Origin: Planctomycetota bacterium
GTDB taxonomy: Bacteria; Planctomycetota; Planctomycetia; Pirellulales; Thermoguttaceae
Assembly (NCBI GenBank): GCA_018897395.1
Contig: JAHIKV010000198.1
Coordinates: 1-55,077, forward strand
Direction: 5' to 3'
DNA: 55,077 bases
This document shows positions 49,494 to 55,077 of this stretch, piece by piece. The position numbers were made by a program, and so were the translations under genes. The notes beneath the pieces were generated by a model that ran no database searches, was not told where the DNA came from, and saw only the letters and a program-made list of their open reading frames with translations. The stretch's first letter is position 1. The number at the start of each line of letters is the position of its first letter.

Positions 49494-50867
49494 TCAATCC
49501 TTCGGCAATCGATCGATACGCCGGGTGGCGACGAACAACGCCCAACCGAGCAGCAAGACCAACACGACGATCGCCGCGCCGAGCAGCAGCGGATTATTGA
49601 GAACGGCGCGGAACGTAATCGGCGGCGGCTCGGCGGCCGTGTCGGCGACTTCCGGGCCGAGCGCCGCTTCCGAGGGCCGATGCCCTTCGGCGCGAAGTGG
49701 GGCCAACACGGCCGCCGCGTCGTAATTCGGCCGCTCGGCGTCGTCCGACCCATAGGCCAGGCGGTAGGTTTCGTCGGCATCGGCGAGGAAGATCGCCCGA
49801 TACACGTTGCCCCGCGCCGTGACGCCGGTGATCTTCAGCGGCGGATTGTCCTCGTTGCGGATCACGATGCGGTACTCCTCGGCGCGTTGTTCGGGGAAGG
49901 AAATCGCCGGCGATTTGTCGCTGAAGGCGCCGAACTCGATCATCGAAACCTTGCCTTGGGCGATGTCCCTCCATTCGGTGCGGCCGCCGCGGGCAACCGG
50001 AACCTGGACCTGGACCGGCCGGTTGAAGTTGCGGCTCGATGTCTTTAGCGTCAATTCCGTGATCGGCTGTCGCCGCGCGTCGACGAAAATGTTCGTCGTG
50101 TTTTCGGTCAAATCTTCCTTCACCTTCGCCACGGCGACGGTGTAATCGGATTTTCTGTCGCGCCGTTCGAGCGTTTTGCTCCGGTTTTTCCACATTTCGA
50201 CGCGGTCCATGCGGAAGGGGCGCCGCTCGAGCACGGTCTTTTCGACCCGCTCCACTTCTTCGTTGCCCTGGTACTTGCGGGTCATTTCCCGAATCAGCGA
50301 TTCCTCGACGTCGGCCACGCCGGCAATCTCCACCGCGTAACGCCGGTATTCGTTCTTCGGCAGCCGCACGTCGCGGTTATCAATGTCCATGAAGCGGGAG
50401 TAGTCGAACACCAGCCCGTTTTCCTCGAGCGCCATCCAGTCGAGACCGTCCTTGCTGCCGAATATCCGCACACGGCGTTCGTAGTCCTTTAAGGGCGTGA
50501 AGATGCTCAGCCCGTCCGCGCCCTGCTCTCCGTCCTCAAGTTCGAGGATAACCTTCAGGCCGTCGCCCCGTTCGCGCAGCGAGACCACCCGGCTGCGCAA
50601 CGGTTTGCGGACGGAGTAGTCGATATTCTCGACGACCTTCTCGATCAGCAGGGGCGTCAGCCTGCCTTGGCCGTCGAGCACTCGGAGGTCGGGCAGCCCG
50701 TCGCGCGTGGCCGCGAAGACGTCGTCGTCGAAGGTGACGGCGATCATGCTTTCCTCGCCGGTCTCGCCGCGCTCGATCTCCTTGTGGAAGCGAAACGTCT
50801 CCAGTTCCGCCGCCGCGGACGGCAACGCCCAGACCAACAGCAGGCACAATGCGGCAGTGCGCGTCAT
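49494..50867 (-). CDS. DUF3999 membrane-anchored exported protein
   Basis: 457 aa. A signal peptide (TAALCLLLVWALPSAAA) precedes a long beta-rich region (FRFHKEIERGETGEESMIAV, FVDARRQPITELTLKTSSRN), and one C-terminal membrane helix (LLLGAAIVVLVLLLGWALFV) is followed by a basic tail. This is the DUF3999 pattern. Its start overlaps the stop of the DUF2339 gene by 4 nt; the two families are regularly neighbours and probably act together in the envelope. The function is unknown. Confidence 0.85.
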   Translation of the reverse strand: MTRTAALCLLLVWALPSAAAELETFRFHKEIERGETGEESMIAVTFDDDVFAATRDGLPDLRVLDGQGRLTPLLIEKVVENIDYSVRKPLRSRVVSLRERGDGLKVILELEDGEQGADGLSIFTPLKDYERRVRIFGSKDGLDWMALEENGLVFDYSRFMDIDNRDVRLPKNEYRRYAVEIAGVADVEESLIREMTRKYQGNEEVERVEKTVLERRPFRMDRVEMWKNRSKTLERRDRKSDYTVAVAKVKEDLTENTTNIFVDARRQPITELTLKTSSRNFNRPVQVQVPVARGGRTEWRDIAQGKVSMIEFGAFSDKSPAISFPEQRAEEYRIVIRNEDNPPLKITGVTARGNVYRAIFLADADETYRLAYGSDDAERPNYDAAAVLAPLRAEGHRPSEAALGPEVADTAAEPPPITFRAVLNNPLLLGAAIVVLVLLLGWALFVATRRIDRLPKD

Positions 50868-53359
50868 TGCTCGATCTCCTTCTTATCTCGCGCCGCGGCG
50901 GGACGACACTTCATGTAGACGAACGAACCGCACAGCACCACGGCCCCCACCAGGATAAAGGCGATGATGCGATAGAACTGATCGCACCGGGCAAGGTCCA
51001 TGAACAGTATCTTATAGGCCACCATCGCGAACAGCGCCAGGCCGACGTAGCGGACCACGCGCGAGTCTTTCCACATTCCGCCGATGATAAGCCCCAGGGC
51101 GAACATCGACCAGAGGATCGACACGCCTCCGGCCCGCAAATCGTGGACGTAATGGTCCAAAAACGTGTTCGTCTCCAGCGTCAGAAACACGAACAGCAGC
51201 GCCAGGGCGGCGGTCCCGAACAGATTGCCCGACGATTTCGCCTCAAAATTGTCGGGCGTCGTTCTCAACAGATTCCACCCGAAGACCAGCAGGGCGATCA
51301 TCGCGCCGAAATCGAGAAGCCTCAGCGCGCCGTCGCGGAATGAATAACCGCTTCCGTAGAGCAAATCTTCTCCAATATGCCAAGCGGGCAGATCGAAGGC
51401 GAACAGCTTAATCACCATCCCTGCGACAAAGGCAAACAACAGGACCAGCAACACGTTGTTTCGGTAGACGCGGTACTCGAACAGCAAGAAGGCGCATAGG
51501 GCTACCCACAGCAGCGAGAGCATGGGCAACCGCAGCGGCTCGGCGAAAAAGGCCAACGAGCGGTCCAGTTCCAGGTGCAGTGCCAGGAAGATCATTCCCA
51601 CCACGGCCGCCGCGATTCCGACCGTCACTTCGCGCATGCCGACCAACTGCTTGACGTCGTTTTCCTTTCCGACCGGCAGCAGCGCCCTCGGCGGCGAGCG
51701 GCGCATGAGCCACCCCGCCCCGGCCAGCGAGGCGATCGGTATGCCGAAGGTCATCACCCGCTCGACCATTATCCACAGATATTCCCCCACGGGCATATCC
51801 ATCGCCACGGCGCCGGAATACTGATGCCTCAGATCGACCAGTCCGAACCGGAAAAGCACGATCGCGTAGAGCAGATATGCGACATGGCGGAGGAACTCGC
51901 TTTGCAGCTTGCCGGCGATCCAGAGCATGACCAGCGCTTGGATGGCCCAACTCGCCGTGACCCATTGGCTCGACAGCAACAGCGGCATGGTCACCGCCAG
52001 GAAGAAGGCCGAAAGCGCGGTGAACGAGAGGAGCAGCTCGCGGTCGTGCATCCGGCGGATGAGGAAGTAGTAGACGTGGGCGGCGTAGAAGGCGGCCAGC
52101 GCCAGGCTGACCGCCGCCACCCAATGCTCGCCGTAAGCGTCGCGGACTATCCAGTTGCAAACACCGAAGAAGACCCCGGCGTTGACCAGCAGCCCCAGCA
52201 CCTCCAACAGCGTTGACTTCTTGCGGTTCACGAAGTTGAACAGAAAGGTCATCGTCGAGAACAGAATGAAGAAGGCTGCCAGGAAGGGCATGACCAGCCA
52301 GAAATCTTTCGGCTCGTAGTGCCACCTGTGCATGGTCGTAAAGAGCAGCGAGTAGGCGCCGATAAAGCTGAGGTAATTCAGCAGATGCCAGTTCTTTTTG
52401 TAGCTGATCCCCAACACTCCGACGCCGAGGATCAAGAGATAGCCGTACAGGCTGACGTAGGCCACCACGCCGGTCTCGAGCATGATCGGCGTGCCGTAGC
52501 CGCCGAGGATGCCCAACACGGCCACCAGCAACGAGTTGAAACGGACGGCGATCCAGCCGGACAGACAGGTGACTATTATCATCAGCGCGAAGGCCGTCTG
52601 GTTCTCGATCAAAGGCGGATCGTAGTGGCTGTGGGCGGCAAAGACGGTCAAATAGAGAACGGCGATTCCGCCGCCGATCATCCCCTGGCCGAACAGATGG
52701 TATCTTCGGCCGAGCATCCGCGTGCCGGCCACCAGCATCGCCAGTCCGGCCGTCGCGCTGAGCATGACCTGACCGACCTCGTCGATCCATCCCTTTTCGA
52801 TCGAGTACATCAGGAAGAAGCCGACGCCCATCACCAGGATCAGCACTCCGATGCGCAGCAGCCAATTGCCGGCGATGGCGTACTCGATCGAGACGCCCTC
52901 GGGCAGCTCGTCCTCGCCGACGAGAATCCAGCGTCCGATCTTCCGCAGGGTTTCCTTGGCGGCCGTCTCGAAACGGCTCGGCTGCGCGAGAGGCTCGGCG
53001 GCGGGTTGCGCGGCGGAGGGGACCGGTGCGGCTTCGGACGGCAGAGGAGCAAGCGGCAACGGCGGCGATGGAGCGGAAGGCTCGGGCGCCACCTCCGGTT
53101 GAACCACCGCCTCGACCGGCTCCTCCATCGCCGGCGCCGGCGCAGGTTCCTCCGGCCGAGGTTCTTCGCGTGGCGTTTTGGCCTGTTCCCGCAGCAGGTT
53201 GTGCGTCCGTTCCGCGTTCCACTCGATGCGGTTCAGACGGCGCGACAGGTCTTGGTAATCTTTCTCCTGCCGTCCTTTGACGGCGATCAACATCGCCAAC
53301 AGGACAAACGACAGCACGGCCAACCCAAGCGCCAAAAGAATAATGATAAAGGCTTCCAT
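50864..53359 (-). CDS. DUF2339 polytopic membrane protein
   Basis: 831 aa. A first helix (IIILLALGLAVLSFVLLAML), a coiled-coil/Pro-Glu-rich cytoplasmic spacer (about 30-130), then some 20 membrane helices. Hallmarks of DUF2339 are WLLRIGVLILVMGVGFFLMY, LFGQGMIGGGIAVLYLTVFA and GWIAVRFNSLLVAVLGILGG. The role is unknown; the fold suggests a large transporter-like or scaffold protein. It is transcribed with the DUF3999 gene as a two-gene operon, downstream partner second. The large overlapping frames on both strands here are GC-driven shadows. Confidence 0.85.
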   Translation of the reverse strand: MEAFIIILLALGLAVLSFVLLAMLIAVKGRQEKDYQDLSRRLNRIEWNAERTHNLLREQAKTPREEPRPEEPAPAPAMEEPVEAVVQPEVAPEPSAPSPPLPLAPLPSEAAPVPSAAQPAAEPLAQPSRFETAAKETLRKIGRWILVGEDELPEGVSIEYAIAGNWLLRIGVLILVMGVGFFLMYSIEKGWIDEVGQVMLSATAGLAMLVAGTRMLGRRYHLFGQGMIGGGIAVLYLTVFAAHSHYDPPLIENQTAFALMIIVTCLSGWIAVRFNSLLVAVLGILGGYGTPIMLETGVVAYVSLYGYLLILGVGVLGISYKKNWHLLNYLSFIGAYSLLFTTMHRWHYEPKDFWLVMPFLAAFFILFSTMTFLFNFVNRKKSTLLEVLGLLVNAGVFFGVCNWIVRDAYGEHWVAAVSLALAAFYAAHVYYFLIRRMHDRELLLSFTALSAFFLAVTMPLLLSSQWVTASWAIQALVMLWIAGKLQSEFLRHVAYLLYAIVLFRFGLVDLRHQYSGAVAMDMPVGEYLWIMVERVMTFGIPIASLAGAGWLMRRSPPRALLPVGKENDVKQLVGMREVTVGIAAAVVGMIFLALHLELDRSLAFFAEPLRLPMLSLLWVALCAFLLFEYRVYRNNVLLVLLFAFVAGMVIKLFAFDLPAWHIGEDLLYGSGYSFRDGALRLLDFGAMIALLVFGWNLLRTTPDNFEAKSSGNLFGTAALALLFVFLTLETNTFLDHYVHDLRAGGVSILWSMFALGLIIGGMWKDSRVVRYVGLALFAMVAYKILFMDLARCDQFYRIIAFILVGAVVLCGSFVYMKCRPAAARDKKEIEQ

Positions 53360-53719
53360 TGGCGTGGCCCCCCCTTAAGTTGCGTCCAAAGGCCCGAGCA
53401 AGTATAGCCTCGAAGAACTGCGGCGACAATCCTGACAAGCTGGGCGTAATTGCCGGCATTATATAACTTCTCGTTCCCACGGTCCTCCGTGGGAACGCGC
53501 TGCCCGCAACGCCCCCGCGTCGCCGCCATCGACGCAAAGCGTCGGAAAACGTCGGCTCCCACGCGGAGCGTGGGAACCAGGAGCGATTTCTTTTCCCTTT
53601 CCCCATAACAACTTACGTCGATTCCGCCCCATTTTCGGCGATCATTCGGGAAAAACCGTCTGGAAGTGTTAATTATCATAGAAGGAGTAGCCCTTCTCGG
53701 ACAACCAGGGGAACGTACC
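53360..53719. other. Divergent intergenic region with three dispersed hairpins
   Basis: Between the DUF2339 gene and the sigma factor gene. It holds CGTTCCCACGG / CCGTGGGAACG (53472-53497), GACGC-AAA-GCGTC (53531-53543) and TCCCACGC-GGA-GCGTGGGA (53557-53575), members of the same hairpin class as at 13745. Promoters for both flanking genes should be here, but I cannot point to clear boxes. Confidence 0.5.
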
Positions 53720-54256
53720 GTGAGCACCTCTCGCGCCAACGACGAATTCGTGCGGCGTTTCGTCCGCTCTCAGCAGGACCTCTACGCCTACATCCTCACG
53801 CTGGTTCCGAATATCGCCGACGCCCAGGACATCCTTCAAGAGACGGCGATCGCGCTTTGGGCAAAGGCGGACGAGTATCGGCTGGAAGCGCCGTTTATGC
53901 CTTGGGCGACCCGTTTCGCTTGGTTTCAGGTCCGCAAGTTCCGCATGTACCAGGCCCGGCGGCATCGGCACGTGATCGCCCTGAGCGACGAGGCGCTGAG
54001 CGTACTGGCGGCCGATCGAGCCCGGTTCGAGTCCGAGACGGCCGACCGCGACCAAATTCTGCAACAGTGCGTCGATAAACTCGCCGACGACGATCGATCG
54101 CTGCTCGGCCAACGCTACGACCAGAAAATATCGATCCGTGAAGTCGCCCGCCGGCACGGCGTGGAGCCTGCTCAACTCTACAAACGTCTTGGACGGATCC
54201 GCCGGTCGCTGCTGGACTGCATCCATCAAGCCACTTCGGAAGAGCGGAGCAAGTGA
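53720..54256 (+). CDS. ECF-type RNA polymerase sigma factor
   Basis: 178 aa from the GTG at 53720 (GGGGAAC upstream). Region 2 is visible: FVRSQQDLYAYILTLVPNIA, DAQDILQETAIALWAKADEY and PFMPWATRFAWFQVRKFRM. Region 4 is the C-terminal helix-turn-helix: RSLLGQRYDQKISIREVARR then HGVEPAQLYKRLGRIRRSLL. The shape fits the Rhodopirellula/Verrucomicrobium sigma family. It directs transcription of a private regulon and is normally held by the protein encoded next, whose start follows after 5 nt. Confidence 0.9.
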   Translation: MSTSRANDEFVRRFVRSQQDLYAYILTLVPNIADAQDILQETAIALWAKADEYRLEAPFMPWATRFAWFQVRKFRMYQARRHRHVIALSDEALSVLAADRARFESETADRDQILQQCVDKLADDDRSLLGQRYDQKISIREVARRHGVEPAQLYKRLGRIRRSLLDCIHQATSEERSK

Positions 54257-54261
54257 CCGTC

Positions 54262-55077
54262 ATGCCGGCAGACGACCGTCCCATCTCCGAACTGCTCGCC
54301 TCACTCTGCGACGAGACCATCTCGACTGAAGAGATGCAACGTCTCGACCGACTGATCCTCGCCGACGCCGAGGCGCGTCGTCAATATCTGGAATACCTCG
54401 ACCTGCACGCCCGACTGAGTTGCAGTTTTCACCGGCCCGCCGAGCCGATGTTCGGCAAACCGTTCGGCAATTGGGCGGAGAAAGAGCTTGTCGGCGCGGC
54501 AGTTGAACATCCCGTTGGCGCGGCAGTTGAACTGCCGCACCAGCCCGAATCCCGAACCCCCAACCCCGAATCCCCATTCCCGCCGATTATCCTTGATCTC
54601 TCTCCCACTACCCACTATCCACCGTCCACTTCTGACTTTATCGGCAGTTGGGCGTTCGCCTGCATGGTCGCAACGGTAATCGTGGGCGCGATGCTGCTGG
54701 GGTTCTGGGCCATAAAAGTCACCCACCACCAGCATTTCGCCACGGCGCCGTCGAAGTCGGTTCCGTCGGACGCCAGGCCGGAGTTTGTCTTCGTCGGCCG
54801 CATCACCGGGCTGGTCGACGTGAAGTGGTCGGATGATCCGCGATTCCTGCCGCCGCTGGGCTTTGGCGCCGTGCCCCTGGGCCGAAAATACAAGCTCGAC
54901 GCCGGACTTATGGAAATCACTTACGACTCCGGCGCGAAGGTCATCCTTCAAGGCCCCTGCACCTACGAAGTGGAATCCAGCAGCGGCGGCTACCTCGCGC
55001 TGGGAAAACTCACGACAAGAGTGGAGAGTGGAGAGTGGAGAGTGGAGAGTGGCGGAAGTTCGGCAAATCAGAAATCA
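54262..55077 (+). CDS. FecR-like anti-sigma / sensor protein, 3' end outside window
   Basis: The frame from the ATG at 54262 stays open to the last base, so the gene continues to the right. The N-terminal 60 residues (ISELLASLCDETISTEEMQR, then YLEYLDLHARLS) are the cytoplasmic sigma-binding zone. A membrane helix follows (FACMVATVIVGAMLLGFWAI), then the beta-rich FecR-like part GRITGLVDVKWSDD and LMEITYDSGAKVILQGPCTY. It begins 5 nt after the sigma factor stop, the classic pair. Three 7-bp repeat arrays are read in frame: two before the membrane helix (PESRTPNPESP and LSPTTHYPPSTS) and one near the edge (RVESGEWRVESGG), plus a duplicated VGAAVE. These look like repeat expansions tolerated in spacer regions, though the last falls within the FecR-like part. 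Confidence 0.8.
   Translation, partial: MPADDRPISELLASLCDETISTEEMQRLDRLILADAEARRQYLEYLDLHARLSCSFHRPAEPMFGKPFGNWAEKELVGAAVEHPVGAAVELPHQPESRTPNPESPFPPIILDLSPTTHYPPSTSDFIGSWAFACMVATVIVGAMLLGFWAIKVTHHQHFATAPSKSVPSDARPEFVFVGRITGLVDVKWSDDPRFLPPLGFGAVPLGRKYKLDAGLMEITYDSGAKVILQGPCTYEVESSSGGYLALGKLTTRVESGEWRVESGGSSANQKS
54544..54578. repeat. Heptamer array, CCCGAAT unit, in coding sequence
   Basis: Five units (CCCGAAT, CCCGAAC, CCCCAAC, CCCGAAT, CCCCATT) within the spacer of the FecR-like protein. Confidence 0.85.
54604..54631. repeat. Heptamer array, CCCACTA unit, in coding sequence
   Basis: Four units (CCCACTA, CCCACTA, TCCACCG, TCCACTT) in the same spacer, 25 nt after the CCCGAAT array. The unit is close to the CCACTAT unit at 37254. 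Confidence 0.75.
55018..55052. repeat. Heptamer array, AGAGTGG unit, in coding sequence
   Basis: Five perfect tandem AGAGTGG units near the right edge, read in frame by the FecR-like gene as RVESGEWRVESG. Confidence 0.95.

Noticed and set aside
51408..53606. A 732-codon minus-strand frame overlapping the DUF2339 gene
   Set aside because: Composition is dominated by Arg, Gly and Pro; it is a GC-driven shadow of the DUF2339 frame, which has clear membrane helices and family motifs.

Overview
The window looks like a chromosomal segment from a GC-rich planctomycete (Pirellulaceae/Thermoguttaceae-like). Evidence for this: a DUF1559 pilin-like module, a DUF1570 protein, several lipoprotein and membrane families I know only from planctomycetes, Gfo/Idh/MocA oxidoreductases, an ECF sigma factor of the Rhodopirellula/Verrucomicrobium type followed by a FecR-like partner, and weak or absent Shine-Dalgarno sites before many genes. 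I see no rRNA and no CRISPR array. There is one tRNA gene, tRNA-Val(CAC).

Layout. (1) 1-14 kb is a scarred region. It holds a serine recombinase cut by the left edge, decayed gene pieces, and two related giant exported/membrane proteins. The first giant gene appears split by about 3.2 kb carrying a DnaQ-like exonuclease-BRCT gene, an unknown gene and a DUF2726/zinc-ribbon gene. Its 3' half, which contains an embedded DUF1559 module, reads in frame into the second giant gene. A second recombinase scrap abuts a truncated exported-protein gene. (2) 14-32 kb is one long minus-strand exopolysaccharide locus: polysaccharide deacetylase, glycosyltransferases of GT2 and GT4 types, a Gfo/Idh-epimerase fusion, a fused double GT4, O-antigen ligase/polymerase, a CapK-like protein, a Wzx flippase, an FkbM methyltransferase and a hexapeptide acetyltransferase. 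Several genes overlap by 4 nt (ATGA), indicating translational coupling. (3) 32-41.6 kb holds mixed housekeeping and unknown genes: a Tat-exported oxidoreductase, a DUF1570 protein, an SPFH protein, a HEAT-repeat lipoprotein, a DacZ-type diadenylate cyclase and a planctomycete lipoprotein. (4) 41.7-48.3 kb is a plus-strand set: a TPR protein, TolQ/ExbB, TolR/ExbD and a membrane-anchored terpene-cyclase-like toroid protein. (5) 48.6-55 kb holds two TatA-type genes, tRNA-Val with an integrase remnant at its 3' end, a DUF3999/DUF2339 pair, and the sigma factor with a FecR-like partner that runs off the right edge.

The most striking feature is the density of small repetitive DNA. There are (a) hairpin elements with a GGGGACAGGTCC-type core, two of which sit inside one glycosyltransferase gene with perfect 26-bp arms and a compensatory base change; (b) at least eight arrays of 7-bp tandem repeats, each with a different unit sequence, some lying inside coding sequence or supplying stop codons; (c) MITE-like inverted-repeat elements, one of which supplies the stop codon of its neighbour; and (d) an 80-bp dispersed repeat that overlaps a likely promoter. 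All reading was by eye. Homology statements rest on motif recognition, not on database searches.
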